From the NCBI RefSeq assembly GCF_964204645.1, contig NW_027437449.1, forward strand, positions 42,762 through 106,761: a stretch of DNA of 64,000 bases. Reading direction: 5' to 3'. This stretch comes from Tubulanus polymorphus (lineage: Eukaryota > Nemertea > Palaeonemertea > Tubulaniformes > Tubulanidae). A program made the translations under genes and the position numbers. This document shows, piece after piece, positions 1 to 13,370 of this stretch. Position 1 is the first letter of the stretch, and every line of letters starts with the position of its first letter. Below the pieces are notes generated by a model. That model was not told where the DNA came from and made no database searches. It saw nothing but the letters and a program-made list of their open reading frames with translations.

Positions 1-2660
1 TCTTTATTTTCACTAACGGTTTCACTAATGTCTCTGTCGGTCAAATAGATAAATAACAGGTTAGCCTGGCTGTATTGCGCAATGTTGAATTCAGTTGTAC
101 ATGTATCATCATCAGGGTGACCGAAACCGGTTCTGTCCAGTTCAGGTCATCATTAGCTATGCGCGCCACTTGACCAATCAGAATTACTTATTGCGCCCCG
201 CATCAATTATGTGGCCTATCGCCGGCCGCGATGACCAGCCGCGCACGAACCGAGTGCAAAGCGAGCAAGAAACCCGCTCCATTAGAATCCGTCACAATCG
301 CGGTTTTAATTTACATCATAAAACACGAAATTAAACGATAAAAAAACAATTCAGAAACGATAAAACTGATACGGATAAGATGAACGCGATTGTTAGGTGA
401 GTTTGTCGAGATTTCCGCATCGCAAATTTCTAGATATTTACGTGAAAAAGTAAGTTGATTTTCACACGTGTGAAACCCAGCAATGTAAACGGCATATAAA
501 CTTCTACTCGTTACTTATAGACTATTCAGATACAAGGGTAGATGCAGGATTAATTTGCAGGGGGGGGGGGGCAACATACGTGGGGTGCCTTTTCGATTAC
601 AAGGGGCACCCCCCCCCCCGTAAAGCGAGTGCAGTGAGGCGCGAAGCTGTGAGGGGTTTTTGCCCGGGAAATGAATTTATCGGTATTTCGACTATGGTTG
701 TTTGAATTTCTTCTTTGTTTTATTTTTCAGGCTTCACGGAACTTGGAATCGATTCAATCGGAGTTCAATTAAATCAGGATTATTGCGATATTACAACAAA
801 CTGCGCTCATAACAAACTGTGAACTATTATAAAAAACACGAGGATAAAAACTGACTATAATTCTGAGGATCCCTGGATTCATACATTACACACAGGATTG
901 GATAAACTGTGAGTTAGAAAAACATTAACAGCTGAAATTATGTTTTATAGGTTAAGTTAGTTATTAGGAACTTACTCTGTGAGTTAGTAAGTTTTTAGAA
1001 AGGCATGAAAATTAGTACAATTTCCAACGAAATGTGTTAGTTAAAGTAAAGAAATTTGGGTGCTATTTGTATCAGGGTCCTGTGGGGTCTCTGGGTCTCT
1101 GGACTTGCAGATAGAGAAAGCAGTTTGTTTATTTCGATGCCTAATATATTTATTTCAGGATCCTGTATTTTACGCTTCTATTTCCAGGGTTTCTCTCTAT
1201 TTTCAGGTGTTTTCCTTTTATTTCAGAATTTCCGTTTTTTCTAATCTTTTGTTTTATAAGAAAACGACTTTCATGTAAAAACGTTTAGTTGAAATAAAAA
1301 TGACAATTTCAGGGTCATCGCTGAGACAAGACCCCAGAAGACTAGGCCACAGAGGACGTGTCTTCAACCCCAGCACACAACAGAGTGGCCCGATTCAGGT
1401 GCGGCCTGTATGTTCTATTTCAGTGTGAAGAACAAGACCCCCTAGTCACAGAAGATTGAACCTGAAGTTGAATGATGATGACAGAGTGACTGAAGAATTC
1501 CGGTGCGACCTGTATAACATGTCTCTATTTCAGTATCCCCCTCCCTAACCCCTAAACCCGAGCCCGAATAGGTAGGCCGAATATATATAGGTTAGGTTAG
1601 AATAGTTAGTTGATAAATCTGTGAATTAGAACATAATTTCAGCTGTTTATATAAAATACAGTTGTTATTTCAAGTGGAACTTTTTAACAATAAAAGTTGC
1701 ATTTATTTACAATGAACTGGATTGAAAATGTTTGACAGTTTGTGAGTTAAGTGTGATTTGATTAAGATGAAGAGTTGAACTGTTGAACTCTACTTCTTAT
1801 AAAATACAAATGACATTTACAACTGGTTTCAGGTTCAGATAGCACCCACCCCACCCGGTCGGGTCCTATTCCTGAGGTACCTCGGTTTCTGGTTTATTTG
1901 GTTGAATTAATTTACTGATTTTGGTCGCGCTGTTTTTGATGTCGATATTTCTCGCGTATATTTTTAGGAGACGCGGTTTTTTTAATTGATGATTCAAATC
2001 ATTGAACGATTATTATATTTAAATCATTCACACCTTGTTATTTTGAGGTCTCCTCTCAAATTAATCTCGTAATAGAAGCGGTTGTTTTTGTACCATTGAA
2101 CATCAGTGTTTTATTGCAAACATAGAAATTCATTACATAAAACAGAATTAGATTCAACAATTTATTACAATTTTCTATATGTAGATTATAAATGTTGGAT
2201 GTGGCTACGAACTTTTTAAGTCATCATTTTGAAGTCATTTCGTGTTGTTTTATTTTGCTCACGGCGATTCTAGGTAGGTCTCTGTGTATTGTAATTTCGC
2301 GAGGTCAGTTCCTCCAATTTCACAACCTTCTCGTTGTCGATAAAATTAAATTTCAAAGTTTTAAAATTCACTGTTTGAATTCGTTATAGTTGTGACGATA
2401 AACTCAACCAAACGACCATTTCAAATTACGTAGCTGAATTAGAAATAGGCCTGAAACAAACTAAGGCTCCGATGTAAATGTAACGACTTATCAAAATGAA
2501 ATTTAATTTCACTTCTTTCAGGTTTTGGTGTCTGTGAAGAGTTCACACGCTACTCATTGCTTCCTCGTAAGATGGCCGATGTTTATAGGTTATAGGATGG
2601 ATATTCTCCTCCTCCACTAGGAGGCGCTGTAGGTAAGACGCGGTGCAACAATGTTGACAA
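1..2660. other. Intergenic DNA, no gene recognised
   Basis: No open frame here resembles a known protein. A run of G near 559-570 and a run of C near 609-619 flank a short GC-rich stretch. Segment 720-920 resembles 22870-23010 (both follow a TTTTTCAG or TTTTTTCAG and share a GGATCC..TGAATTCATACAT-like stretch), so this could be a duplicated non-coding exon or an old repeat. Nothing further can be supported. Confidence 0.5.
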
Positions 2661-3330
2661 AATAGAACAAATTCAGCTGATAATTCTTGATAGCGTCGAT
2701 AGAAGAGAAAGTTTTTAATTTATTTCTGGCGGCGGCAATTTAGATCAGGTCTGATTAGAAACTGTTGTAATCAGAGAATGATAGCGGGTAGTCAGTGAAG
2801 AGTCACCACATCTGACTGGTCACTGGTCACCGAACCTGACTGGTCACCAGTCACCACACCTGACTGTGTTATTTCTGTTCTTCCCAGCATGTCGTTTTGG
2901 TGAAGAAGGCGTAATTTATTACCGGGGGCGATCGGGTCTGATTAGAAATTGTTGAAATCAGAAAGATCATAACTTTTTGATATTTCACAAGCAAGATAAA
3001 CTTGTTCGACTTTTATAAAACAGAAGTAGACCGTATGACGTAAACATCAAGCGATTGAAATATTCACTTAACTTTTATTTAGCAAAAAATCCTCGAGATG
3101 ATTTTGTTTGCTAGATTTAAGTTGTTCAATTAAACAACTTAGTATTCAAAAATGATGGTAGTTTTGTTTTTATAATTTTCAATATAAATGGTAGGACTTA
3201 CTTTTTAGAATATTTGATAACGCAATCGATGCTTCAAAAAATACCGATAGAAAAGGAGGAATTAGATATATTTATTACATAATTACATATAATTTTCTGA
3301 CCGATTAGAGGGATTGAGATCGGCCCAAGT
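2660..3330 (+). repeat. Diverged segmental duplicate of 23215-24430
   Basis: The stretch from AAATAGAACAAATTCAGCTG through the GGCGGCGGCAATTTAGATC motif, a short TCACTGGTCACC minisatellite (2795-2875) and the downstream CAGAAGTAGACCGTATGACG block occurs again in the same order at 23215-24430. The minisatellite is about 80 bp here and about 420 bp in the other copy, so it has expanded or contracted since duplication. Confidence 0.75.
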
Positions 3331-3577
3331 GGAATTCTAATATGAGGAGCTAACTAAGGGCAATAGCAGCGGTAAATATCAGTAAAAATGGATGTCTAAT
3401 AATAGTTTATCGCAGTTACCCGAATATTTTAAAATCTGTGTTTAATTCTATCGTTGCGAGGAAAAATGAAATTGGTTTTTTCAAAATGAAAATTGTGAAT
3501 GATTTGAAATGCGTCGTTAAAAGTTGGTTAAAACGGTTTTTGGGAGAAGGCTATCAATACTCACAGTGATCAGCTTA

Positions 3578-3679
3578 GTCGCGACCCGGATCACAGTTGT
3601 GTCGTCTCTTAGTCGCGACCCGGATCACAGTTGTGTCGTCTCTTGGTCGCGACCCGGATCACAGTTGTGTCGTCTCTTA
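3578..3679 (+). repeat. 34-bp tandem repeat, 3 copies
   Basis: Three direct copies of a 34-bp unit begin at 3578, 3612 and 3646, each starting GTCGCGACCCGGATCACAG. They abut the next minisatellite directly. Confidence 0.9.
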
Positions 3680-3806
3680 GACCGGGCCCAGTCCATATAG
3701 AAATGGAAACTTGTGTAAGATTAGACCGGGCCCAGTCCATATAGAAATGGAAACTTGTGTAAGATTAGACCGGGCCCAGTCCATAGAAATGGAAACTTGT
3801 GGTCCA
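3679..3806 (+). repeat. 44-bp tandem repeat, about 3 copies
   Basis: Units starting AGACCGGGCCCAGTCCAT begin near 3679, 3723 and 3767. The third has lost a few bases. The 66-residue minus-strand reading frame across this block is a product of the repeat and not a gene. Confidence 0.9.
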
Positions 3807-5263
3807 TTCTCCTCATAATGAAAAATGCCCAGCTCCAAATAAACACCACACAACAATCTGTATAAACTAGATGACACAGTCTTTATTTTCAGCAGAATAT
3901 ATTGGGCTTGAGGGCACCATCTTTTCCAAGTAACAAATTTTCCGTACCCTTCTTTTCACAAAACAAACAACGCTCTTCACCATCAAACACCCTTTTCCTC
4001 TTAACTGACTCCATTCAGCTGCATTCATCCATGGCAAAGATTTGAGACATGATTTCAAAACAACACCCATTATTGTCGTTTCCAAGGATATTTTGAGCAA
4101 ACCTAAATTTGAATCATTAGCTGCAAATGAAGTCATGATCATTTCATCAAAATACAATGGATTTATATGGGATATGATGATTCCAGAACTATTTATTAGT
4201 GGTCGGACTACTAGATTTTCATTTTATTTTAGTTGTAGCTTTTTTCTCTGCCCAAAAACGGGTAGAGCGACCCGGAAAACATAGCAATCGATACCAGTAT
4301 CACTTTTCTGTGACAACTCAAGATCGGACTGTAACCAAAATAATTTCATAGGCATTTTCCGCCTTGGTTACCATGGAGACAGTCAACAATGTTGGAGTAC
4401 AACCTTTAACAATATGTGCTTCCATGGTAACGGAGTTTGTTTGATGTTGATGTCCCACAGCAACAGGAAAGTCGGTTATCCATTTATCCATTAATTAAAT
4501 CTAAATCTATGGTGTCATAGCAACGACTTTTCAACAATGATGGTCATTATGATTCGTCATATGGAACACGGGCAATAAATGAATTATGTTATTATTTAGT
4601 TAACTAAAACTGATTAATATAATTCCCGTGTCTTTGCATTAACAGAAATTTTCAGCCCTGTGAACAGCGCCCAGATTAGGTTGCTAGGCAGCAGCCAACA
4701 ATATATGATTTTAAACGTTGGATTCCTGGGTTTGACAAAACATGTATAAGCGTATATATATATATGAAACCATACTCTGCTGACGCGCAAAAGGTTAACA
4801 ACCTTTTAAGGTTAATTTGCAATATATTTGACGATTTTCCTTCCTAACGAATACCTCGTATTTAGCGCCCCCTATAGGCCGAAAGTGAAAAATCACATAG
4901 TGGCAGACAGGTGTTTCAGGGGGTGGGGGGAGTCTCACCTTTCATTTAAGCCCGGGTGCCAAGCTCTACCCAAAAATGCCCAAAGATTGGTCTTGGATAG
5001 CTGACTATATAGGTTGAGACCTTCTCTGTCCCGTACAGTGAATAAACATTGGTTAACAATAAAATAGACACGAAATACACAATTATATAAACAATTGACT
5101 ACAGCGAGCAAGATAAAAATAGTGAAACGATTAAAATCAGTAAGAAGATAACAAAAATTGAAAAGATACATGAAGTAATAATTAGTCCATATCTCACACT
5201 TGACGATATCTTGTGTGAGATCGAATCCTCGGGTTTTTTTAACTTGATTGAATAAATTCTTGA
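3807..5263. other. Intergenic DNA downstream of the NLR gene
   Basis: No recognisable gene. A minus-strand open frame of 96 codons (3867-4157) matches no family I know and has no supporting context. A TA microsatellite lies near 4753-4764. Confidence 0.45.
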
Positions 5264-5269
5264 TTTATT
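5264..5269 (-). terminator. Candidate polyadenylation signal of the NLR gene
   Basis: An AATAAA hexamer lies on the minus strand 2 bp beyond the stop codon (TAG, 5274-5272) of the NLR exon. It is the nearest canonical signal. The 3' UTR would be very short, so a later signal may be used instead. Confidence 0.45.
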
Positions 5270-5271
5270 TA

Positions 5272-8012
5272 CTATATATCTATTCCTACTCTCAGTCTTT
5301 TATTGAGTTTTTTAAGTTCTGATATGATGTAATCTCTCGTCGTATCGCGGTCGGTGCTGCAGCAGTAGATACACAGGTCAGAAAGATGCGGAAGATTATT
5401 GATTAATTCGACGATTGATTTGACGAATAAATCGATATCGTGCTGTGTATTAATCCGCGCGAGTGAACTGTGAAACTTTAAATAACGAATTGACGAGACG
5501 TGTTTTAGTTGTTTAAAGATGCGATTGTTCTGTTCCGGTCTATCGAGACAGCTATCAATACTGACTTTTATCAGCTGATTTACCGCATCTGTTGATAGAT
5601 ACCGAACAAGTGCGTCAACATCAGCTTCTGAATGCAACTGTATTTCTAATACAGTCAGCCGCGGCGGGTGATCTAGAACGCGGTGTATTGGTAAATTAAA
5701 TCCGTAAATGAAAAGACGTTTTAGTTTCGGCATTGAACCGACACTATCACTGATTGCTGCACATTCATCTGTCGTTAGTTTGCTCAGTCCGCTCAGTCCG
5801 AGCAGTCCGAGCTGAATTGTTTCGATGTGTGAAGATTTTATCGTGTTGTTTAAATCATTCAATTCCTCCGAACCGATCAAATCTTTATCGAATATTACTC
5901 CAAAAAGACATAAGGTTTTCAAACTCGGAATGATGTTTATCAGCCCTCTGATTGTATTTCTATCGAGCTGATATTCCCACAGCGATCTGAGATATAGATG
6001 TTTTATGGATGGATACGATTTGTGAATATTGACTAAAATATTACCTAAACGTTCCGCACTAACAACAGTATTAATAATCAGACTCTCCACTGTATTGTGT
6101 GTGTTAGTATCAACACTGATCAACCGCGCGTCATCTTTAGTGTTAATCTCGTGACTTGTAATAATCCATTCATTATTGAGTTTCTTGTAACATTCACCAT
6201 CTCGCCGCACAAACCAGTTTAAACTGTTGCTCTTCTGACACATAGTCAAGCACTGATCGGGTTTTGATGACCTGTATGTATCTAATATCATACCGTGAAG
6301 ACTAGTGTTACTCGCTATGGCTGTTTCTAATACGCGGTAATCGTCGGGTTCCAGTTCGTGAATACCCAGTATGTAAACTAGCTCGATCTGACATTGTTTG
6401 TGTTCGAGTATTTTTGCGAGCATGTTTATCTGCGATCTGCTATAAAATGCAGATACGAACAACATTTTCTGCATGTAGTGAACTATTTCACTAATGGCGT
6501 CGTCCGGCCAGTCGGCTTCATTCATGCAGATTGACAACTGATGAGATAAAACAGTTCTTTCGGATCGGAGTTCGATGTAGCGTTCGTAATCGGGGATGAG
6601 CGCCAAATCTGCCGATTCCCTAGTAACCGTAACAAAGGACTCGACTCTATCCACTATTGTGACTGCTTTTAAATGTTCATCTATTAAAGTCTTGAAAAGT
6701 TCACCGAGGCCGCGGTTAAACTTGTAACGATACAGCAGCCCTGCCATGAATCTCGGGTATAATTCACCATATTTCACAAGTTCGTCCTGTAGTTGTTCAA
6801 ACGCGCATTTATTCCAGGGTGTTTTCCAGGGTATTTCATTACTGTTGTTGAATTGTACGACCGAGTGTACCGCCGCCAGAAATTCGTGCACAGATTTGTG
6901 TATGAACCGCAGCTGGACGGAGCGGTCTGATTTCCGTCGCGGCGACATCTCTTTGCACGTCAAAGCCGTCCTTTTCGATTCGTCGAGTTTGAGACGACTT
7001 TCGGTGAAGCTGTTTTGATGCTCGATGAGCGTCTCATACGCGACTTGACAAATTTCTTTAAGCGCTTTAGAATTTTCGATATTGCGGAAAAAACATTCCT
7101 TCGACAACTCGAGGCCCTCGCGTTTACTGATCAGAAAACATGTCAAATCGATGTAGATATCGGTGAGTTTTGATGGTATCGTAATTTCTTCCTCGTCCAT
7201 ATACAGAAAACAAAACATATGTAGTATCAGCGGGTTGTAGTAGATACTTTTAAATAAAGGTGACGCTGCGGCTTCAATCTTGTCGAATAGCTGATATGGA
7301 TCGCGCTCGGGGAATTTTCTCTTCATAATATCGATGACTTCTTCCTGTTCGAAGCCGGATATCGATACAACGGTGAATTTGGGATCAGTGACGATCATGC
7401 TGCCCCCGGACTCACGTGTTGTTATGACGATATGCGCTTTCGGTAATTTATTGGTCACGTGTACGATGTCTTTTTTCGCTTTATCGTTTTTCAACTCGTC
7501 GAAGCCGTCTAGAAAAAATATCGATTTTTCTGCATTTTCCTCTACGAATTCTTTAAAACTATCAATCGGCAGAACCTTTCTGATTTCTGGATTCAAAAGA
7601 TTTTCGTAAATGTACTTATAAATACACGCGTTATCAGCGGGCAGTTCATTTAACGGTATATAGAATAACATAGGAAATGTTTTTAGAAACGGTGATCGCT
7701 CCCATGACAACACTTGATTAACTACCTGAGTAGTTTTACCCATACCGGGTTCACCTACGAGGCACACGGGTTTCACATCACTCTCTTTATAAGTGAAAAG
7801 TTTCCCGAAATCATCGGGTAAAATCAATGACTGCTCCTCACTTCCTTCATTTTTCTTCGGGTTTCGTTTTTGGGCTTGAATTTTCGCGTGTTCTTGGGTG
7901 AAGAAGTCATTGAAATTGGTGACTTCTTCGTTCCACCAAACCTCTTTGAAATTTTCAACATCGATCATTCGTTGATACGTTTTTTTCAAACTCATCTGAA
8001 CTTGATCAACAT
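5272..8012 (-). CDS. NACHT-domain NLR-like receptor, main exon
   Basis: STAND-class NTPase of the NLR type, expected to act in the cytoplasm as an innate immune sensor. Numbering residues from the internal Met at 7995: a short N-terminal segment (1-70); Walker A GEPGMGKTT at 81-89; Walker B FFLDGFDEL around 160-168; a sensor ITTRESG at 191-197; an NLR-type FIHKSVHEFLAA motif near 375; and a C-terminal half (about 630-907) with weak leucine-rich-repeat-like segments such as LKTLCLFGV. The Met at 7995 is unlikely to be the true start. A strong splice acceptor (TTTTATTTTTACAG) ends at 8013, and the frame stays open from 8012 through VDQVQ into MSLKK. One base from an upstream exon is needed (phase 1). 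The coding exon at 13849-13975 supplies exactly that phase. The exon is open over 900 codons, so it looks functional. Ligand and N-terminal effector are not evident. Confidence 0.88.
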
Positions 8013-8045
8013 CTGTAAAAATAAAATCAGTTTGAGATTTTTTAG

Positions 8046-9060
8046 AATTTCTATGGCGGCTGATTTTGCCTCAAAATCATAGAATCATAGAAAATGTCAT
8101 GAGCTAAAATTTTACAATATTGACTGCAGTTAAAAAATATACCAAGGAACTACAGAGTTATTCTGCTATTCAACGCCCCCTGGTGCCCTTAAACAAAAAC
8201 CAACGAACCTGAAACTCACCACAATCATATATCATGCCATGAGCTAAAACTTTGTAATTGATTGCGGTGGCAAAATATGCACCAGAAAGAATCTTTCTGT
8301 GGGGTCGGGTTAGCAACAAGTTCGATCAGAGACATTCAAGGTCCCATCTACACGAGTGGAAAAATCCTTTATTTTCAATCTACACGAGGAAAACATTTCC
8401 AAAAAAAGTCACCTTTAAAAATTCAGCTTTTTCACCTTTTTATACAAAATTATACTTAATCTAAAGATAAACGGCTTCATTGATTTTGGTGAGCTTCACG
8501 TGTTACTAAAACGAGGGCGATATCATCACAGCTCCGCAGTAAATACTGCAAACTACGCCGCGCATCAACATGCAATTTTCAGCACAGGACAAAATGTTTA
8601 TTAATCTTTCTCATCTTTCTCAGAATTTCAGTTTGAGTTAATCGGATGACAACAATTCATTTCATTTAGTTCTTAACTTTTGAAATGAGGATTGGAAAAC
8701 TGTATTAGTCACGTGATACACGATGAACCGGTTTTCTGAACACAAATCTTCGCTGCTTACGCGCATAAGAAGTGCCGGTTTTAAGTCTTTGCGCAGGTAA
8801 ACCAAATATACTTTGTTAATTTAGATTTCATCAAGAAATTGTTTCTTAATCTAAAGATAATTTAGCTGATTTTGGTGAGCTTCACGTGTTACAAAAACGA
8901 GGGCGCTATCATCACAGCTCCGCAGTAAATACTGCAAACTACGCCGCGCATCAACATGCAATTTTCAGCACAGGACAAAATGTTTATTAATCTTTCTCAT
9001 CTTTCTCAGAATTTCAGTTTGAGTTAATCGGATGACAACAATTCATTTCATTTAGTTCTT
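8046..9060 (+). repeat. Intronic duplicated repeat block
   Basis: The stretch 8046-8470 recurs at about 12140-12556 (both begin TATGGCGGCTGATTTTGCC). The stretch 8470-8660 recurs directly at about 8860-9055 and again at about 12556-12745, around the motif GGTGAGCTTCACGTGTTAC. The block lies in the putative large intron of the NLR gene. No coding capacity is recognised, and the small frames at 8258-8464 and 12357-12557 are copies of the same repeat. Confidence 0.8.
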
Positions 9061-9363
9061 TTTCATTGCCCCTAGTTTGCCTTGCTTACTTTAGCATTGT
9101 TTTCTAGTTGTTATGTCATTACTTTAATCTATTCCCCTTTCAATATTTTAATCACTCACTCTGCTTCTATTGTTTTGGTCTTGTATAAATATCTTGTAAT
9201 ATTCTCCTGTACTCAGTACGCCTGATGATGGCTAATAGTCTTTAGCCGAAACGTTGCGCAAATATATATAACTCTTCTATTCAAGTTTCTCGTTTTGGCT
9301 GAACTTATTGTGGGATTTCTCTTGTTATCTTCTTACACGGATATTGTGTATCTTCTCGTCTCA
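9061..9363 (+). mobile_element. Short insertion with retroelement-tail-like hairpin
   Basis: This roughly 300-bp piece interrupts the duplicated repeat block, which is continuous without it in the 12.5-12.95 kb copy. It contains CTGATGATGG, then a six-base-pair hairpin (GGCTAA / TTAGCC) and CCGAAACGTTGCGC at 9220-9262. That arrangement is often seen near the 3' ends of invertebrate PLEs and other retroelements. It probably is a 5'-truncated non-autonomous or dead copy. The family is not identified. Confidence 0.5.
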
Positions 9364-10030
9364 AAATGTTTCTAGGCCTGGGATATACAATACAATAAGT
9401 AGCGGCACACTTCAACGAGTATGAATTACTTTTTTAGAAAGGCCGATCAGCCATATCGGTGCTCAAAAGTAAAGGGATATCCCGATATGACATCAGGCGG
9501 GAAAATAATTATTATTTTACAGAATTCCTTCGATTTCTTCTTTCAGAAATAAATTCATTCCTTCTTTCAATAAACCCTGGAAAGTGCAACAAATTTTTTC
9601 TGAACTAATTACAAAGCTACGTATCTTGTGTCAAATAACAGAAAAAATGGGAAAATGAAGTCGAACCACTAAAACATCGTGGTCGGCGTTGCTACGCGAC
9701 CCGACCACAAAAATGAAATCAGTTTGAGATATTTTAAGCCGGGTGTAAGTCGGTTGCGACGCGATAAGTCTTTTTACAGTTGCCAGGCGCCATTTTTTGC
9801 TACCCACCGGGTCCGCATTGTTGAATTCTTGTCCCAATTTTTTCTCCGGTTTAATTTTTTTATTTCGTTCATATCTTTGGATTGGATTAAGATAGAAATA
9901 AGGTAAAAATATCGATGAACTCAGCTGATAATTAACTTTTCTATGATATCACTCATTCATAAATTTAAAGCAACAATGCGCGCTGGTGAAGTTATAAACA
10001 TTCATATCCTCTTCCCGATAATTCAACTTG
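9364..10030 (+). repeat. Intronic repeat, second duplicated block
   Basis: Segment 9364-9800 matches about 12927-13360. Segment 9673-10020 matches about 11370-11720. All three copies (9673, 11370, 13240) contain an imperfect inverted repeat, GTGGTCGG...CCCGACCAC. The 60-79 codon frames in both directions are shadows of this repeat. Confidence 0.8.
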
Positions 10031-11365
10031 AATTATTGCTCATCTCATTCAAAAGTTCATAATTCTTACAAATCTTAATCTACATTTTCATTATTCAATT
10101 TTGAAGGCAGGGTCTGGACTACCGATCCCCAAACCTGAAGTCTGTCCCTATTTTACTAGAACTACCTATATATCTTTATTTGCCATTTTTTTCAAATGGC
10201 TAAGTAACCTTATTTCCATAGTTACTGAAAATTTTGATTTCAACAAAGCAGGGGCCGGTAAAATTGTGAGATTTCCTGGAATAAAGATGCGATCGTCGCC
10301 TTGCGACGCAATCCTGGTGGCGTTTAATAGGTTGCAACGCGATTAGCGGCGACTGTGTGCGACTAATTGCTGCCAGTCGCAAGAGCGCGTTGGTCTGCGA
10401 TTCTGGTTGTCACGTGGTAACTAAAATTGGCACCAAATCACGCAAAGGTTCGAAGTTTCGAATTTCTGGCAGGGAAAATTGGGTTTCAACTCCGAGAACG
10501 AACATAACAACTTCTACAACTTCTGCAATTTCTATCCCCACAAACCAGTTCCATTCCATATTTGAAAGGCTATTTAGTAATAGTCCTTGACTTAGAGCTA
10601 AAATACTGGGCCCGGTTTAATAGACTGAGTATCTAAGTTATCCCTAGGGGTAAATCCTCAATTTGGGTGACAACCACCATAGTAACAATGAGAAACCATG
10701 GTTATAACTGAAGAATTTCAAAATATCCCCTGGGACTATCTTTTTTCCACATCTATGAAACCCAGCCCTGGTCTTTATGGTCAAAGCAGCTTGAAAACAA
10801 ATGGAGGAGATTAAATTCGCGATAAGAAATTCTACGAATCCTTCAAAAAAATTATTTCAAAACGCATCTCACAACTATTGTGGGTTCGAATCCCAGTATT
10901 ACTGGATCAAATCGCGCATCTCCCAGTCACTAGAGCGCGTAGCCGTAGGTTTATTGCGACGATCGCGTCGCAGTAAGTAGAACATGTGCGACTTGCTGCG
11001 ACTGGCGTCGTTAAAATTTCTATGCTCGCTGATTTGGTCTCAAAATTTCCGGTCAATTGAAAAAAATTAGCTAAAAGAAAATATTATTTCCAGCTTGTTC
11101 GAAAACAGCTTTTATTTGAGCGCTCACTGAAAAAAACTTATAGGTCCTGATATCAACGAGTTGATTTAAGCAAATCAACTTTTAAATCAATTCATTGATC
11201 GCGTTTACAAAATATGCAGAGTTACCAATATAAATGGAAAATTGTATTCAATTCAATATTTAATTCTCCTGGTGGGTTGAACAAAAGACCGAAATTCCAT
11301 GTCCTATGACAATGCTGATAACGACCAAATATCAAGACTAAGTTAAAATCACTAACCCACTATGT
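10031..11365 (+). other. Intronic DNA between repeat blocks
   Basis: No gene is recognised. Two GC-rich segments (10270-10400 and 10935-11030) share GCGACGATCGCR-like and GCGACT-like motifs in partly inverted arrangement. They may mark the ends of an old mobile element, but I could not define termini. Confidence 0.35.
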
Positions 11366-13370
11366 GAAAAACATCGTGGTCGGCGTTGCTACGCGACCCG
11401 ACCACAAAAATGAAATCAGTTTGAGATATTTTAAGCCGGGTGTAAGTCGGTTGCGACGCGATAAGTCTTTTTACAGTTGCCAGGCGCCATTTTTTCCTAC
11501 CCACCGGGTCCGCATTGTTGAATTCTTGTCCCAATTTTTTCCCCAGTTTAATTTTCTTATTTCGTTCATATCTCTGGATTGGATTAAGATGGAAATAAGG
11601 TAAAAATATCGATGAACTCAGCTGATAATTAACTTTTCTATGATATCACTCATTCATAAATTTAAAGCAACAATGCGCGCTGGTGAAGTTATAAACATTC
11701 ATATCCTCTTTCCGATAATTCAACTTGAATTATTGCTCATCCCATAATGATATAATATTATTACATTCTATACTGTAATGAACAGAAAATGGTTCCTCCG
11801 AAATAATGTAATATTTTAAATTAATCTCAATAAGTGAAGAGTTTGTGTGATGGATTTGTATTTAGTAGGATGTCTAAGGATAATGAATCATTCAAAAGTT
11901 CGTAATTCTTACAAAATTTAATCTACATTTTCAGAGTTTTTAGGATCAATAAACATCTATATGTGATCTTATGTGCTTTTTACGGTTTTCCATTATATTT
12001 ATTAGTTTTTAAGTAATTGCGAGTCAAACTTCCAAAACACGTTTTCTAGAGTCCCCTGCGTGCATCTTTAGCCTATATCAGGAAATTTCACAATTTTACC
12101 GGTCCCTGCTTTGTTGAAATCAACAACAATAAATAAACAAAAACTCTATGGCGGCTGATTTTGCCTCAAAATCATAGAATCATAGAAAATGTCATGAGCT
12201 AAAATTTTACAATATTGACTGCAGTTACAAAATATACCAAGGAACTACAGAGTTATTCTGGTATTCAACGCCCCCTGGTGACCTTAAACAAAAACCAACG
12301 AACCTGAAACTCGCCACAATCATACATCATGTCATGAGCTAAAACTTTGTAATTGATTGTGGTGGCAAAATATGCACCAGAAAGAATCTTTCTGTGGGGT
12401 CGGGTTAGCAACAAGTTCGATCAGAGACATTCAAGGTCCCATCTACACGAGTGGAACAATCCTTTATTTTCAATCTACACGAGGAAAACATTTCCAAAAA
12501 GTCACCTTTAAAAAAGTCGGCTTTTCACCTTTTTATACAAATTTATACTTAATCTAAAGATAAACGGCTTCGTTGATTTTGGTGAGCTTCACGTGTTACT
12601 AAAACGAGGGCGATATCATCACAGCTCCGCAGTAAATACTGCAAACTACGCCGCGCATCAACATGCAATTTTCAGCACAGGACAAAATGTTTATTAATCT
12701 TTCTCATCTTCTGTGAATTTCAGTTTGAGTAAATCGGATGACAACAAATAATTTCATTTAGTTCTTAACTTTTGAAGTGAGGATTGGAAAACTGTATTAG
12801 TCACGTGATACACGATGAACTGGTTTTCTGAACACAAATCTTAGCTGCTTACGCGCATAAGAAGTGCTGGTTTTATGTCCTTGCGCAGGGAAACCAAATA
12901 TACTTTGTTAATTTAGATTTCATCAAGAAAATGTTTCTAGGCCTCGGATATACAACATAATAAGTAGCGGCACACTTCAACGAGTATGAATTACTTTTTT
13001 AGAAAGGCCGATCAGCCATATCGGTGCGCAAAAGTAAAGGGATATCCCGATATGACATCAGGCGGGAAAATAATTATTATTTTACAGAATTCCTTCGATT
13101 TCTTCTTTCAGAAATAAATTCATTCGTTCTTTCAATAAACCCAGGAGAGTGCAACAAATTTCCCTGAACTAATTACAAAGCTACGTATCTTGTGTCAAAA
13201 AACAGAGAAAATGGGAAAATGAAGTCGAACCACTAAAACATCGTGGTCGGCGTTGCTACGCGACCCGACCACAAAAATGAAATCAGTTTGAGATATCTTA
13301 AGCCGGGTGTAAGTCGATTGTGACGCGATAAGTCTTTTTACAGTTGCCAGGCGCCATTTTTACGGTACTC
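11366..13370 (+). repeat. Third copy of the intronic repeat blocks
   Basis: Contains the GTGGTCGG inverted-repeat segment twice (11370 and 13240), the TATGGCGGCTGATTTTGCC block (12148) and the GGTGAGCTTCACGTG block (about 12580), in the order seen at 8.0-9.9 kb but without the 9061-9363 insertion. It shows that the intron grew by block duplication. Confidence 0.8.

Noticed and set aside
3867-4157. 96-codon minus-strand frame
   Set aside because: No recognisable domain, no splice or promoter support, and partly overlapped by a frame on the other strand.
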